Below are positions 26,661 to 36,652 of a stretch of 64,000 nt of DNA, one piece after another. This stretch comes from Streptococcus mitis subsp. hohhotensis. GTDB lineage: Bacteria > Bacillota > Bacilli > Lactobacillales > Streptococcaceae. How positions within the stretch are numbered: the first letter of the stretch is position 1; each line of letters begins with the position of its first letter. Below the pieces are notes generated by a model. It did not search any database. It saw nothing but the letters and a program-made list of their open reading frames with translations, and had not been told where the DNA came from. The position numbers and the translations under genes were made by a program. The stretch is from NCBI RefSeq assembly GCF_000722775.1, contig NZ_JPFZ01000009.1, positions 62,001-126,000 on the forward strand. The letters run 5' to 3'.

Positions 26661-26690
26661 AGAGGTTAGCTTGGAAACTAGCCTCTTTTT
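26661..26690 (+). terminator. Terminator after the ABC group
   Basis: AGAGGTTAG and CTAGCCTCT (one wobble or mismatch) with a short loop, followed by a T run. Confidence 0.7.
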
Positions 26691-26714
26691 CCTTTTCAAA
26701 ATGGGGATTCTTCC

Positions 26715-26743
26715 TTGAAAATAATCAGTAATTGTGCTAAAAT
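26715..26743 (+). promoter_or_regulatory. secA promoter
   Basis: -35 TTGAAA (26715-26720), 17-bp spacer ending TGC, -10 TAAAAT (26738-26743). Confidence 0.7.
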
Positions 26744-26788
26744 TAAAAGAACATTCTAAAATATTCGGAATTTAAAGTAAGGAAAAAC

Positions 26789-29302
26789 ATGGCTAATATT
26801 TTAAAAACAATTATCGAAAATGATAAAGGAGAAATCCGTCGTCTGGAAAAGATGGCTGACAAGGTTTTCAAATACGAAGACCAAATGGCTGCTTTGACTG
26901 ATGACCAACTAAAAGCAAAAACAGTTGAATTTAAAGAACGTTATCAAAATGGAGAATCACTGGATTCATTGCTTTATGAAGCATTTGCGGTTGTCCGTGA
27001 GGGTGCCAAACGTGTCCTAGGTCTCTTCCCATATAAGGTTCAGGTCATGGGAGGAATCGTTCTTCACCATGGTGACGTGCCAGAAATGCGTACAGGGGAA
27101 GGAAAAACCTTGACTGCGACCATGCCAGTATACCTCAATGCCCTTTCAGGTAAAGGGGTCCACGTAGTTACGGTCAATGAATACCTATCCGAACGTGACG
27201 CGACTGAAATGGGTGAATTGTACTCATGGCTTGGCTTGTCAGTAGGGATTAACTTGGCTGCCAAATCTCCAATGGAGAAAAAAGAAGCCTATGAGTGTGA
27301 TATTACTTACTCAACTAACTCAGAAATCGGATTTGACTACCTTCGTGATAACATGGTCGTTCGTGCTGAAAACATGGTACAACGCCCGCTTAACTATGCC
27401 TTGGTCGATGAGGTTGACTCTATCTTGATTGACGAGGCCCGTACACCTTTGATCGTATCAGGTGCTAATGCGGTTGAAACTAGTCAGCTCTATCACATGG
27501 CAGACCACTATGTAAAATCTTTGGACAAAGACGACTACATCATCGATGTGCAGTCTAAAACTATTGGTTTGTCTGATTCAGGGATTGACAAGGCTGAAAG
27601 CTACTTCAAGCTTGAAAACCTCTATGATATCGAAAACGTAGCTTTGACTCACTTTATCGATAATGCCCTTCGTGCCAACTACATCATGCTTCTCGATATT
27701 GACTATGTGGTGAGCGAAGAGCAAGAAATCTTGATCGTTGACCAATTTACAGGTCGTACCATGGAAGGTCGTCGTTATTCTGATGGATTGCACCAAGCTA
27801 TTGAAGCTAAAGAAGGTGTGCCAATCCAGGATGAAACCAAGACATCTGCCTCAATCACTTACCAAAACCTTTTCCGTATGTACAAGAAATTGTCAGGTAT
27901 GACGGGTACAGGTAAGACTGAGGAAGAAGAATTCCGTGAAATTTACAACATTCGTGTTATTCCAATCCCAACCAACCGTCCTGTTCAACGTATTGACCAC
28001 TCAGACCTTCTTTATGCAAGTATCGAGGCTAAGTTTAAGGCGGTTGTCGAAGACGTTAAGGCTCGTTACCAAAAAGGTCAGCCTGTCTTGGTTGGTACAG
28101 TAGCGGTTGAAACTAGTGATTACATTTCTAAGAAATTGGTCGCAGCTGGCGTGCCTCACGAAGTCTTGAATGCCAAAAACCACTATAAAGAAGCCCAAAT
28201 CATTATGAATGCTGGTCAACGTGGTGCTGTTACCATTGCGACTAACATGGCCGGTCGTGGTACCGACATTAAGCTTGGTGAAGGAGTTCGTGAATTGGGT
28301 GGACTTTGTGTGATTGGTACAGAACGCCATGAAAGCCGTCGTATCGATAACCAGCTTCGTGGACGTTCAGGTCGTCAAGGAGACCCAGGTGAGTCACAAT
28401 TCTACCTCTCTCTTGAAGATGATTTGATGAAACGTTTTGGTTCTGAACGCTTGAAGGGAATCTTTGAACGCTTGAACATGTCTGAAGAGGCCATTGAGTC
28501 TCGTATGTTGACACGTCAGGTTGAAGCAGCACAAAAACGTGTCGAAGGAAATAACTACGATACCCGTAAACAAGTCCTTCAATACGATGATGTCATGCGT
28601 GAACAACGCGAGATTATCTACGCTCAACGTTACGATGTCATCACTGCAGACCGTGACTTGGCACCTGAAATTCAGGCTATGATCAAACGCACGATTGGTC
28701 GTGTCGTTGATGGTCATGCGCGTGCAAAACAAGATGAAAAACTAGAAGCAATTTTGAACTTTGCTAAGTACAACTTGCTTCCAGAAGATTCTATTACGAT
28801 GGAAGACTTGTCTGGCTTGTCTGATAAGGCCATCAAGGAAGAGCTTTTCCAACGTGCCTTGAAGGTTTACGATAGTCAGGTTTCAAAACTACGCGATGAA
28901 GAAGCAGTTAAAGAATTCCAAAAAGTCTTGATTCTACGAGTGGTAGATAACAAGTGGACAGATCATATCGATGCCCTCGATCAATTGCGTAACGCGGTTG
29001 GACTTCGTGGTTATGCTCAGAACAACCCTGTTGTTGAGTATCAGGCAGAAGGTTTCCGTATGTTTAATGACATGATTGGTTCGATTGAGTTTGATGTGAC
29101 ACGCTTGATGATGAAAGCACAAATTCATGAACAAGAAAGACCACAAGCAGAACACCATATCAGTACAACAGCGACTCGCAATATCGCTGCCCACCAAGCA
29201 AATATGCCTGAAAATCTGGATTTGAGCCAGATTGGACGGAATGAACTTTGCCCATGTGGTTCTGGTAAGAAGTTTAAAAACTGTCACGGTAAAAGACAAT
29301 AA
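26789..29302 (+). CDS. secA: Preprotein translocase ATPase SecA
   Basis: Motor ATPase of general secretion, 837 residues, at the membrane with SecYEG. Walker [19 protein letters not shown]-like [17 protein letters not shown], helicase motifs [22 protein letters not shown] and [12 protein letters not shown], and the C-terminal zinc SEC-C motif [16 protein letters not shown]. Its length and zinc motif mark the housekeeping SecA. Confidence 0.98.
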   Translation: MANILKTIIENDKGEIRRLEKMADKVFKYEDQMAALTDDQLKAKTVEFKERYQNGESLDSLLYEAFAVVREGAKRVLGLFPYKVQVMGGIVLHHGDVPEMRTGEGKTLTATMPVYLNALSGKGVHVVTVNEYLSERDATEMGELYSWLGLSVGINLAAKSPMEKKEAYECDITYSTNSEIGFDYLRDNMVVRAENMVQRPLNYALVDEVDSILIDEARTPLIVSGANAVETSQLYHMADHYVKSLDKDDYIIDVQSKTIGLSDSGIDKAESYFKLENLYDIENVALTHFIDNALRANYIMLLDIDYVVSEEQEILIVDQFTGRTMEGRRYSDGLHQAIEAKEGVPIQDETKTSASITYQNLFRMYKKLSGMTGTGKTEEEEFREIYNIRVIPIPTNRPVQRIDHSDLLYASIEAKFKAVVEDVKARYQKGQPVLVGTVAVETSDYISKKLVAAGVPHEVLNAKNHYKEAQIIMNAGQRGAVTIATNMAGRGTDIKLGEGVRELGGLCVIGTERHESRRIDNQLRGRSGRQGDPGESQFYLSLEDDLMKRFGSERLKGIFERLNMSEEAIESRMLTRQVEAAQKRVEGNNYDTRKQVLQYDDVMREQREIIYAQRYDVITADRDLAPEIQAMIKRTIGRVVDGHARAKQDEKLEAILNFAKYNLLPEDSITMEDLSGLSDKAIKEELFQRALKVYDSQVSKLRDEEAVKEFQKVLILRVVDNKWTDHIDALDQLRNAVGLRGYAQNNPVVEYQAEGFRMFNDMIGSIEFDVTRLMMKAQIHEQERPQAEHHISTTATRNIAAHQANMPENLDLSQIGRNELCPCGSGKKFKNCHGKRQ

Positions 29303-29320
29303 AATGAGATAGTTTAGAGG

Positions 29321-29359
29321 CGGATACCTTGTGAAAAGTAAATTTTTACTTGGTATCCG
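29321..29359 (+). promoter_or_regulatory. Long hairpin between secA and aroG
   Basis: CGGATACC (29321-29328) pairs perfectly with GGTATCCG (29352-29359), and inside AAGTAAA pairs with TTTACTT. No T run follows, so it is not a typical terminator; an attenuator, processing site or regulator target in the aroG leader is possible. Confidence 0.55.
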
Positions 29360-29382
29360 TTTGATTTATAAGGAGATGAGTT

Positions 29383-30414
29383 ATGGTATTTACAGCAAAA
29401 AGTCCTAAAATTAATATTGAAGAAGTTCGTGCCTTATCAAAATTAGAAGGCCAAGCTTTGGAGAGAAAATCACAGCGCGATCAAGAGCTAGAAGCCATTA
29501 TACGTGGAGAAGACCAGCGGATTCTCTTGGTAATCGGGCCATGCTCATCTGACAATGAAGAAGCTGTTCTTGAGTACGCTAAGCGTTTGGCAGCTTTGCA
29601 AGAAGAAGTAGCAGACCGTATCTTTATGGTTATGCGTGTTTATACTGCTAAACCCCGTACCAACGGAGATGGCTATAAGGGCTTGATTCACCAGCCTAAT
29701 GCGACAGAAGCGCCTAGTCTTATCAACGGAATCAAAGCTGTTCGCCATCTTCACTATCGTGTTATCACGGAAACAGGTATGACAACAGCTGATGAAATGC
29801 TTTATCCTGAAAATCTACCGCTAGTGGATGATTTGATTTCTTACATGGCGGTTGGTGCCCGTTCTGTTGAAGACCAGCAACACCGCTTTGTGGCAAGTGG
29901 AGCAGATTTCGCGACTGGGTTTAAAAATCCAACTTCTGGAAATCTCAATGTTATGTTTAATGGGATTTATGCTGCTCAAAATAAACAAAGCTTCCTTTTC
30001 CTAGGAAAAGAAGTGGAAACAACTGGTAACCCGCTTTCACATGCCATTCTTCGTGGAGCAATCAATGAGTATGGTAAGAATATTCCTAACTACTACTATG
30101 ATAATTTGATGGATACCATTGCCCAGTATGAGAAAATGGGCTTGGAAAATCCTTTTATCATCGTCGATACCAATCATGACAATTCTGGTAAGCAACATAT
30201 GGACCAAATTCGAATTGTTCGCCAGACCTTGATTAACCGTGATTGGAATGAAAAAATTAAGCAGTACGTTCGTGGCTTTATGATTGAGTCTTATCTAGAA
30301 GACGGCCGTCAAAACGAACCGGAAGTATTTGGCAAGTCTATCACAGACCCTTGCCTTGGCTGGGAGAATACGGAAGTCCTCGTCAGAGAAATCTACCAAA
30401 CGCTAGGAGAATAA
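29383..30414 (+). CDS. aroG: 3-deoxy-7-phosphoheptulonate (DAHP) synthase, first copy
   Basis: First enzyme of the shikimate pathway, condensing phosphoenolpyruvate and erythrose-4-phosphate. The 343-residue type I enzyme has the PEP-site motif [19 protein letters not shown], the [12 protein letters not shown] loop and the metal site [10 protein letters not shown]. It is followed two bases later by a second copy about 70-75% identical by eye. The two may differ in feedback control. AAGGAGATG ribosome site. Confidence 0.95.
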   Translation: MVFTAKSPKINIEEVRALSKLEGQALERKSQRDQELEAIIRGEDQRILLVIGPCSSDNEEAVLEYAKRLAALQEEVADRIFMVMRVYTAKPRTNGDGYKGLIHQPNATEAPSLINGIKAVRHLHYRVITETGMTTADEMLYPENLPLVDDLISYMAVGARSVEDQQHRFVASGADFATGFKNPTSGNLNVMFNGIYAAQNKQSFLFLGKEVETTGNPLSHAILRGAINEYGKNIPNYYYDNLMDTIAQYEKMGLENPFIIVDTNHDNSGKQHMDQIRIVRQTLINRDWNEKIKQYVRGFMIESYLEDGRQNEPEVFGKSITDPCLGWENTEVLVREIYQTLGE

Positions 30415-30415
30415 G

Positions 30416-31447
30416 ATGGCATTTATTGAAAAAGGTCAAGAAATCGATATTGAAGCAATCAAGGCAGAAACCCAATTGTCTGCGGAAACCTTGCGACTAA
30501 AGGAGCGTCGTGATAGAGAATTGGCAGACATTATTTCAGGAGAAGATGACCGTATCCTTTTGGTGATTGGTCCTTGTTCTTCTGATAATGAAGAAGCTGT
30601 ATTGGAATATGCTCGCCGTTTATCTGCCTTGCAAAAGAAGGTGGCGGACAAGATTTTCATGGTTATGCGTGTGTATACTGCTAAACCTCGCACCAATGGA
30701 GACGGCTATAAAGGTTTGGTTCACCAACCAGATACCTCTAAGGCTCCAAGCCTGATTAACGGTTTGCAGGCTGTGCGCCAGTTGCACTACCGCGTGATTA
30801 CAGAGACTGGTTTGACAACAGCAGATGAGATGCTTTATCCGTCAAATCTGATCTTGGTAGATGATTTGGTCAGCTACCATGCTGTGGGGGCTCGTTCTGT
30901 GGAAGACCAAGAGCACCGCTTTGTGGCCTCAGGAATTGATGCACCGGTCGGGATGAAAAATCCAACCTCAGGAAATCTCGGAGTCATGTTTAACGGTATC
31001 TATGCTGCTCAAAATAAACAGACCTTCCTCTTTCATGGCCAAGAAGTTGAGACTTCAGGAAATCCTTTGGCACACGTAATCCTTCGTGGAGCAGTCAATG
31101 AATATGGGAAAAATGAGCCTAACTTTTACTATGAAACCCTACTAAATGCCATTGAACGTTATGAGACAATGGGACTTGAAAATCCTTTTATTCTCATCGA
31201 CACCAACCATGATAACTCAGGCAAGCAATATATGGAGCAGATTCGAATTGTTCGCCAGACCTTGCAAAATCGTGATTGGAACGAGAAAATCAAAAAGACA
31301 GTTCGAGGCTTTATGATTGAATCTTATCTAGCAGATGGTCGTCAAAACCAACCAGAGGTCTTTGGATGTTCCATTACCGATCCTTGCCTAGGTTGGGAAA
31401 ATACAGAGGCCTTGGTAGAAGAGATTTATGCTACCTTGACAAAATAA
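30416..31447 (+). CDS. aroG: 3-deoxy-7-phosphoheptulonate (DAHP) synthase, second copy
   Basis: Tandem paralogue of the preceding gene, also 343 residues, with the same catalytic motifs ([29 protein letters not shown]). Differences are concentrated in the first 35 residues, where type I enzymes sense aromatic amino acids, so different feedback specificity is plausible. A terminator hairpin follows at 31459-31484. Confidence 0.95.
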   Translation: MAFIEKGQEIDIEAIKAETQLSAETLRLKERRDRELADIISGEDDRILLVIGPCSSDNEEAVLEYARRLSALQKKVADKIFMVMRVYTAKPRTNGDGYKGLVHQPDTSKAPSLINGLQAVRQLHYRVITETGLTTADEMLYPSNLILVDDLVSYHAVGARSVEDQEHRFVASGIDAPVGMKNPTSGNLGVMFNGIYAAQNKQTFLFHGQEVETSGNPLAHVILRGAVNEYGKNEPNFYYETLLNAIERYETMGLENPFILIDTNHDNSGKQYMEQIRIVRQTLQNRDWNEKIKKTVRGFMIESYLADGRQNQPEVFGCSITDPCLGWENTEALVEEIYATLTK

Positions 31448-31458
31448 GTGAAAAGGAT

Positions 31459-31484
31459 GGAGTTGGGGAATCTCAACTCCTTTT
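31459..31484 (+). terminator. Terminator or attenuator between aroG and acpS
   Basis: GGAGTTG and CAACTCC form a 7-bp stem with an 8-base loop and TTTT; it overlaps the acpS leader, so read-through is likely needed for acpS unless a promoter is hidden. Confidence 0.65.
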
Positions 31485-31491
31485 GATGAGA

Positions 31492-31854
31492 ATGATAGTT
31501 GGACATGGAATTGACATCGAAGAATTAGTTTCGATAGAAAGCGCAGTTACACGACATGAAGGTTTTGCTAAGCGCGTGCTGACCGCTAAGGAAATGGAAC
31601 GGTTTAACAGTCTTAAAGGGCGCAGGCAAATAGAATATTTGGCTGGTCGCTGGTCGGCTAAAGAAGCCTTTTCCAAGGCCATGGGAACTGGTATTGGCAA
31701 GCTCGGTTTTCAGGATTTGGAAGTCTTGAATAATGAACGCGGGGCTCCTTATTTTAGTCAGTCACCATTTTCAGGAAAGATTTGGCTGTCTATCAGCCAC
31801 ACAGATCAGTTTGTGACAGCCAGTGTCATTTTGGAGGAAAATCATGAAAGCTAG
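31492..31854 (+). CDS. acpS: Holo-[acyl-carrier-protein] synthase
   Basis: Transfers 4'-phosphopantetheine to acyl carrier protein in fatty-acid synthesis. The 120-residue protein has the family motifs [26 protein letters not shown] and the C-terminal WLSISHTD. The start MIVGHGIDI is the family start; an ATG six bases earlier is possible. Overlaps alr by 11 bases. Confidence 0.95.
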   Translation: MIVGHGIDIEELVSIESAVTRHEGFAKRVLTAKEMERFNSLKGRRQIEYLAGRWSAKEAFSKAMGTGIGKLGFQDLEVLNNERGAPYFSQSPFSGKIWLSISHTDQFVTASVILEENHES

Positions 31855-32947
31855 TCCGCATAGACCAACTAAGGCTCTGATTCATCTGGGAGCTATTCGA
31901 CAAAATATTCAGCAAATGGGGGCTCATATCCCTCAAGGAACGCTCAAATTTGCAGTGGTCAAGGCTAATGCCTATGGGCATGGGGCTGTTGCCGTTGCCA
32001 CGGCGATTCAAGATGATGTTGATGGCTTTTGCGTTTCGAATATTGATGAAGCTATTGAACTCAGACAGGCTGGACTCAGCAAACGAATCCTCATTTTAGG
32101 AGTTTCTGAAATCGAAGCTGTTGCTCTAGCTAAAGAATACGACATTACCTTGACTGTGGCTGGACTGGAGTGGATTCAAGAACTCATAGCTAGAGAGGAA
32201 GAGTTAGCTGGTTTGACAGTCCACCTCAAGATTGATTCAGGAATGGGACGGATTGGTTTTCGAGAGGCTAGTGAGGCTGAGCAAGCTCAAGACTTGCTCC
32301 AACAACATGGTGCTCGTGTTGAAGGGATTTTTACCCACTTTGCTACTGCAGACGAGGAATCAGATACTTACTTTAATGCCCAGTTAGAGAGATTTAAAAC
32401 TATTTTGGCCAGTATGAAAGGTCTTCCAGAGCTGGTTCATGCCAGCAATTCTGCAACGACTCTTTGGCATGCAGAGACTATTTTCAATGCGGTCCGTATG
32501 GGAGATGCTATGTATGGTCTTAACCCTAGCGGAGCGGTCTTGGACTTACCCTATGACTTGATTCCGGCCTTGACCTTGGAGTCTGCTATGGTCCATGTCA
32601 AGATAGTTGCAGCTGGAGCTTGCATGGGCTATGGAGCAACTTATCAAGCGGATAGCGAGCAAGTCATCGCGACCGTGCCAATCGGCTATGCGGATGGATG
32701 GACACGTGACATGCAGAATTTCTCTGTCTTGGTAGATGGCCAAGCTTGCCCAATCGTAGGCAGGGTTTCGATGGACCAAATCACCATTCGTCTGCCTAAG
32801 CTTTATCCCTTAGGAACCAAAGTCACCCTCATTGGTTCTAATGGGGGCAAGGAGATCACAGCTACTCAGGTAGCGACCTACCGTGGAACCATTAACTATG
32901 AAGTGGTTTGTCTTCTCAGCGACCGCATTCCGAGAGAATATTATTAG
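31844..32947 (+). CDS. alr: Alanine racemase
   Basis: PLP enzyme making D-alanine for peptidoglycan, 367 residues. PLP lysine in [14 protein letters not shown], catalytic tyrosine side in MGYGATYQ, and [10 protein letters not shown]. Start MKASPHRP is preceded by GGAGGAAA within the acpS end. Cytoplasmic; its product feeds Ddl encoded at 55006. Confidence 0.96.
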   Translation: MKASPHRPTKALIHLGAIRQNIQQMGAHIPQGTLKFAVVKANAYGHGAVAVATAIQDDVDGFCVSNIDEAIELRQAGLSKRILILGVSEIEAVALAKEYDITLTVAGLEWIQELIAREEELAGLTVHLKIDSGMGRIGFREASEAEQAQDLLQQHGARVEGIFTHFATADEESDTYFNAQLERFKTILASMKGLPELVHASNSATTLWHAETIFNAVRMGDAMYGLNPSGAVLDLPYDLIPALTLESAMVHVKIVAAGACMGYGATYQADSEQVIATVPIGYADGWTRDMQNFSVLVDGQACPIVGRVSMDQITIRLPKLYPLGTKVTLIGSNGGKEITATQVATYRGTINYEVVCLLSDRIPREYY

Positions 32948-32965
32948 AAAAGAAAGGAGTGGAGC

Positions 32966-34981
32966 ATGAATCTACATCAACCCTTGCATGTCTTACCTGG
33001 TGTGGGACCAAAGTCAGCAGAAAAATACGCCAAACTAGGAATTGAAAACTTGCAAGACCTCTTGCTCTACTTTCCTTTCCGTTATGAAGACTTCAAAACT
33101 AAGCAAGTATTGGAACTAGAGGACGGGGAGAAGGCAGTCCTATCTGGTCAAGTCGTGACTCCTGCCAGTGTCCAGTATTATGGTTTCAAGCGCAATCGCC
33201 TGCGTTTTAGCCTCAAGCAGGGAGAAGTCGTTTTTGCGGTGAACTTCTTTAACCAGCCCTATCTAGCAGATAAGATAGAGTTGGGAGCAACTCTTGCCGT
33301 CTTTGGAAAATGGGACCGCGCCAAGGCTAGTCTGACTGGGATGAAGGTCCTGGCTCAGGTGGAAGATGACCTCCAACCTGTCTATCGCTTGGCTCAGGGA
33401 ATCAGTCAGGCCAGTCTGGTCAAAGTTATCAAGACAGCCTTTGATCAGGGACTGGACCTCTTGATTGAGGAAAATCTTCCCCAGTCCTTGCTGGACAAAT
33501 ACAAACTCATGTCCCGTTGTCAGGCAGTTCGTGCTATGCATTTCCCCAAGGATTTGGCAGAATATAAGCAGGCTCTTCGCCGTATCAAGTTTGAGGAGCT
33601 CTTTTATTTCCAAATGCAGTTGCAGACGCTCAAGTCTGAAAATAGAGTTCAGGGAAGCGGTCTGGTTCTGAATTGGTCTAAGGAAAAAGTGACAACAGTC
33701 AAGGAAAGCCTACCTTTTGCCCTGACTCCAGCTCAGGAAAAGAGTTTGCAGGAAATTTTAACTGACATGAAGTCGGATCACCACATGAATCGTCTCTTGC
33801 AAGGAGATGTGGGGAGCGGGAAAACGGTAGTCGCTGGTTTGGCTATGTTTGCGGCGGTGACAGCTGGTTATCAGGCTGCTCTCATGGTGCCAACAGAAAT
33901 CCTTGCAGAGCAACACTTTGAGAGTTTACAGAACCTTTTTCCAGACTTGAAACTGGCTCTTTTGACAGGTTCCTTGAAAGCTGCAGAAAAGAGAGAAGTC
34001 TTGGAGACTATTGCTAAGGGTGAGGCTGATTTGATTATCGGAACCCACGCTCTGATTCAGGATGGGGTAGATTATGCTCGTCTTGGCTTGATTATCATCG
34101 ATGAGCAGCACCGCTTTGGTGTGGGGCAAAGGCGTATTTTACGAGAAAAAGGCGACAATCCAGATGTCCTCATGATGACGGCGACTCCCATTCCACGGAC
34201 GCTGGCTATCACAGCATTTGGAGATATGGATGTTTCCATTATTGACCAGATGCCAGCAGGACGGAAGCCTATTGTGACACGCTGGATCAAACATGAGCAA
34301 CTGCCTCAGGTCTTGACTTGGTTAGAGGGGGAAATTCAAAAAGGTTCTCAAGCCTATGTCATCTCTCCCTTGATTGAAGAATCTGAAGCACTGGATTTGA
34401 AAAATGCCATTGCTTTATCAGAGGAGCTGACGGCTCATTTTGCGGGTAAGGCAGAGGTGGCTCTTCTACATGGTAAGATGAAGAGTGACGGAAAAGACCA
34501 GATAATGCAGGATTTCAAAGAGAGAAAAACGGATATTCTGGTTTCTACAACGGTTATCGAGGTTGGGGTCAATGTTCCCAATGCGACTGTTATGATTATC
34601 ATGGATGCCGATCGCTTCGGGCTTAGCCAACTTCACCAGCTCAGAGGTCGTGTCGGTCGGGGGGACAAGCAGTCCTATGCTGTGTTAGTTGCCAATCCTA
34701 AGACGGATTCTGGGAAAGACCGCATGCGCATCATGACAGAAACGACCAATGGATTTGTCCTGGCCGAAGAAGATTTGAAAATGCGTGGTTCAGGTGAAAT
34801 TTTTGGAACCAGACAGTCAGGTCTTCCAGAGTTCCAAGTAGCTGATATTATCGAAGATTTTCCGATTTTAGAAGAAGCTAGAAAAGTGGCCAGTTACATT
34901 AGTTCTATTGAAGGATGGCAAGAGGATCCAGAGTGGCGCATGATTGCCCTTCATTTGGAAAAGAAAGAATATCTAGATTAA
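32966..34981 (+). CDS. recG: ATP-dependent DNA helicase RecG
   Basis: Branched-DNA helicase for fork rescue and recombination, 671 residues. N-terminal wedge/OB domain (HVLPGVGPKSAEKYAKLGI), Walker A LLQGDVGSGKTVVAGLAM, DExH motif IIDEQHRFGVGQR, and the C-terminal QLRGRVGRGDKQSYA. Normal length. Confidence 0.97.
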   Translation: MNLHQPLHVLPGVGPKSAEKYAKLGIENLQDLLLYFPFRYEDFKTKQVLELEDGEKAVLSGQVVTPASVQYYGFKRNRLRFSLKQGEVVFAVNFFNQPYLADKIELGATLAVFGKWDRAKASLTGMKVLAQVEDDLQPVYRLAQGISQASLVKVIKTAFDQGLDLLIEENLPQSLLDKYKLMSRCQAVRAMHFPKDLAEYKQALRRIKFEELFYFQMQLQTLKSENRVQGSGLVLNWSKEKVTTVKESLPFALTPAQEKSLQEILTDMKSDHHMNRLLQGDVGSGKTVVAGLAMFAAVTAGYQAALMVPTEILAEQHFESLQNLFPDLKLALLTGSLKAAEKREVLETIAKGEADLIIGTHALIQDGVDYARLGLIIIDEQHRFGVGQRRILREKGDNPDVLMMTATPIPRTLAITAFGDMDVSIIDQMPAGRKPIVTRWIKHEQLPQVLTWLEGEIQKGSQAYVISPLIEESEALDLKNAIALSEELTAHFAGKAEVALLHGKMKSDGKDQIMQDFKERKTDILVSTTVIEVGVNVPNATVMIIMDADRFGLSQLHQLRGRVGRGDKQSYAVLVANPKTDSGKDRMRIMTETTNGFVLAEEDLKMRGSGEIFGTRQSGLPEFQVADIIEDFPILEEARKVASYISSIEGWQEDPEWRMIALHLEKKEYLD

Positions 34982-35062
34982 GCTTTCTCTAAGGAAATCT
35001 TAAGCTAGCTTTCAGGTTTGACCCTTATACTAGAGTCATCAAAAAGAAACGAGGACTCTCAC

Positions 35063-35125
35063 ATGACCGTAACGATTAAAGTAAATTACCAAACCACTTT
35101 CCAAAAGAAAGAAGCAACAAAATAA
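35063..35125 (+). CDS. 20-residue small ORF in its own transcription unit
   Basis: ATG at 35063 with GAGGA seven bases upstream encodes 20 residues, MTVTIKVNYQTT followed by a basic tail (FQKKEATK). A -10-like TATACT lies at 35026-35031, near a small palindrome AAGCTAGCTT (35002-35011), and a strong terminator follows at 35139-35164. Size and tail suggest a peptide rather than a domain. No similarity that I can name. Too short to judge by coding statistics, so confidence is moderate. Confidence 0.5.
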   Translation: MTVTIKVNYQTTFQKKEATK

Positions 35126-35138
35126 GATTGAACAGGAG

Positions 35139-35164
35139 AAAAAGGGCGGAAATGCTCTTTTTTT
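35139..35164 (+). terminator. Terminator of the small-ORF unit
   Basis: AAAAAGGGC and GCTCTTTTT form a 9-bp stem (one G-U) with a 6-base loop GGAAAT, followed by more T. Confidence 0.8.
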
Positions 35165-35183
35165 GTTTCTAAAAGCACAATTT

Positions 35184-35233
35184 ATTGAATCTAAAATAGC
35201 ACACTGCGGATTCTAAAAAATTTCTAGAAATTA
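35184..35233 (+). repeat. 50-bp repeat, copy A
   Basis: Begins ATTGAATCTAAAATAG and ends TTCTAGAAATTA. Copy B follows directly in tandem and copy C lies inverted at 38125-38174. The pattern ATTGAATC...AATAGT...TTCTAAA...TAGAAATTA is shared; the seven to eight bases after AATAG are variable. Confidence 0.65.
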
Positions 35234-35239
35234 TAGTAG

Positions 35240-35289
35240 ATTGAATCCGAAATAGTCCACCGAGTTTTCTAAAACGTTGCTAGAAATTA
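35240..35289 (+). repeat. 50-bp repeat, copy B
   Basis: Begins ATTGAATCCGAAATAG and ends GCTAGAAATTA; tandem with copy A with a 6-bp gap. Confidence 0.65.
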
Positions 35290-35474
35290 GCTTGAATTCC
35301 GCAATCAATTTGTTCAGTTTTTATTTCATTTAACTATAATTTGACTTTCCTAATTTCTTTGTTCATATCTTATTTCAATACACTATATCTTACTATTTCA
35401 GAGCCCACATCTAGCATAACTAAAAAACAGATTCTTCCATCTATTACGGAAAAATCTGTCATTGATTAAATGAT
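35290..35474. other. AT-rich stretch with no gene seen
   Basis: Between the tandem 50-bp repeats and the Rpn remnants I see only AT-rich sequence with short homopolymers and no ORF, ribosome site or strong hairpin. Confidence 0.6.
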
Positions 35475-35590
35475 TTACAAAAACTCCAACCAGGGTTTGC
35501 GAACCTTGTCTTTGCTGGTTTCTCTGTATTTTTTTAATTCCAAGAACGCCATCTTGACTAGGTGGTTTTCTTGTCCATTATTTGTGATTG
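35475..35590 (-). pseudogene. Remnant of the Rpn-family gene (fourth partial copy)
   Basis: Translates as TITNNGQENHLVKMAFLELK, then KYRETSKDKVRKPWLEFL and a stop, matching the segment just before the repeated C-terminal part of the full Rpn gene at 36416-37330. It has no start and ends abruptly, so it is the downstream edge of the duplication. Confidence 0.75.
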
Positions 35591-35592
35591 TC

Positions 35593-35844
35593 TTAATCTT
35601 TCAATAACGCCTCAAACTCAGCGACAGTCATACCCAATTGATCACTTGCAAATTCGGAAGTTAAAACATGTTGGCGTACCATATCCAGAAATGCAAAAAG
35701 TTTCCCTTCTTCCCTTCCTTCAACTTTCCCACGCTCAAGACCACGTTCCAATCCCTGTTCAATCCCTTCCGCCCTAGCAGTTTCTAAGGCATAATCCTGA
35801 GCCAATAACGCTTGTTCTTCGCGCATACGTAGTTGACTAAACAT
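35593..35844 (-). CDS. C-terminal Rpn cassette 3, possible stand-alone 83-residue protein
   Basis: Duplicate of the 3' end of the Rpn gene. The unit preceding it lacks the nuclease domain, but the internal start MFSQLRMREEQALLAQ keeps AGGAGG (35853-35858) eight bases upstream. The tail differs from the other copies: GLERGLERGKVEGREEGKLF, then MVRQHVLTSEFASDQLGM. In Rpn proteins the small C-terminal product is known to act as an antitoxin to the full nuclease; that role here is inferred. Alternatively it is just a dead duplication. Confidence 0.5.
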   Translation of the reverse strand: MFSQLRMREEQALLAQDYALETARAEGIEQGLERGLERGKVEGREEGKLFAFLDMVRQHVLTSEFASDQLGMTVAEFEALLKD

Positions 35845-35999
35845 TTTCCTGTCCTCCTCGGACCAGCTCTTGTAGTCCAGCAGTTGGTCTGCCTGGCTGA
35901 TGGCTCGCTCGGGTTGCTGGGTAAAGGGTTTATTCCCAAAAAACTCCAACCAGGGCTTGCGAACCTTGTCTTTGCTGGTTTCTCTGTATTTTTTAGTTC

Positions 36000-36260
36000 T
36001 TATTTATGATGCTCTTTCAATAGTTCTTCAAACTCAGCGACAGTCATACTCAACTGTTGACTGGCAACTTCAGAAGGCAAAAGACCTTGATGGACTAGAT
36101 TTAATAGCATAGACAAACTCCCTTCGACTTTCCCACGCTCCAGTCCCTGTTCAATACCACGTTCCAACCCCTGTTCAATCCCTTCTGCCCTAGCAGTTTC
36201 CAAGGCATAATCATGAGCCAATAATGCCTGTTCTTCACGCATACGTAGTTGACTAAACAT
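36000..36260 (-). CDS. C-terminal Rpn cassette 2, possible stand-alone 86-residue protein
   Basis: Second duplicate of the Rpn 3' end, starting MFSQLRMREEQALLAH with AGGAGG (36269-36274) eight bases upstream. It has an extra GIEQGLER repeat unit compared with the full gene and ends AEFEELLKEHHK, like it. The open frame continues upstream to about 36365 (EFFGNKPFTQQPERAIS) without an ATG. It lies immediately after the full gene's stop, on the same strand, so it could be translated from the same transcript. Confidence 0.5.
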   Translation of the reverse strand: MFSQLRMREEQALLAHDYALETARAEGIEQGLERGIEQGLERGKVEGSLSMLLNLVHQGLLPSEVASQQLSMTVAEFEELLKEHHK

Positions 36261-36415
36261 TTTCCTGTCCTCCTCGGACCAGCTCTTGTAGTCCAGCAGT
36301 TGGTCTGCCTGGCTGATGGCTCGCTCAGGTTGTTGGGTAAAGGGCTTGTTACCAAAAAACTCCAACCACGGCTTGCGAATATTATCTTTGCTGGTTTCTC
36401 TATATTTTTTAGTTC

Positions 36416-36652
36416 TTATTTATGATGCTCTTTCAATAGTTCTTCAAACTCAGCGACGGTCATTCCTAATTGTTCACTTGCAACCTCAGCTGTCAGAAGG
36501 CCTTGACGGACTAGATTCAATAGCATAGACAAACTCCCTTCAACTTTCCCACGCTCCAGTCCCTGTTCAATCCCTTCTGCCCTAGCTTGTTCCAAGGCAT
36601 AGTCCTGCGCTAACAAGGCTTGTTCTTCTCGCATACGTAGTTGACTAAACAT
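36416..36652 (-). CDS. Internal in-frame start within the Rpn gene (78-residue C-terminal product)
   Basis: Within the Rpn gene, AGGAGG (36661-36666) lies exactly eight bases before the ATG of MFSQLRMREE. The sequence encodes Ser-Glu-Glu-Asp-Arg-Lys-Met with the codons GAG, GAG, AGG, the last rare in streptococci, consistent with selection for a ribosome site. The product would be the C-terminal repeat and tail only, equivalent to the RpnS-type intragenic proteins. Not proven. Confidence 0.55.
   Translation of the reverse strand: MFSQLRMREEQALLAQDYALEQARAEGIEQGLERGKVEGSLSMLLNLVRQGLLTAEVASEQLGMTVAEFEELLKEHHK

Noticed and set aside
27064-29299. Antisense ORFs inside secA
   Set aside because: Shadow frames of a conserved gene, no start signals.
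35000-35035. Possible CiaR site (two TTAAG-like half sites, spacing five) upstream of the 20-codon ORF
   Set aside because: Both half sites have a mismatch and the distance to the -10 does not fit the known arrangement.
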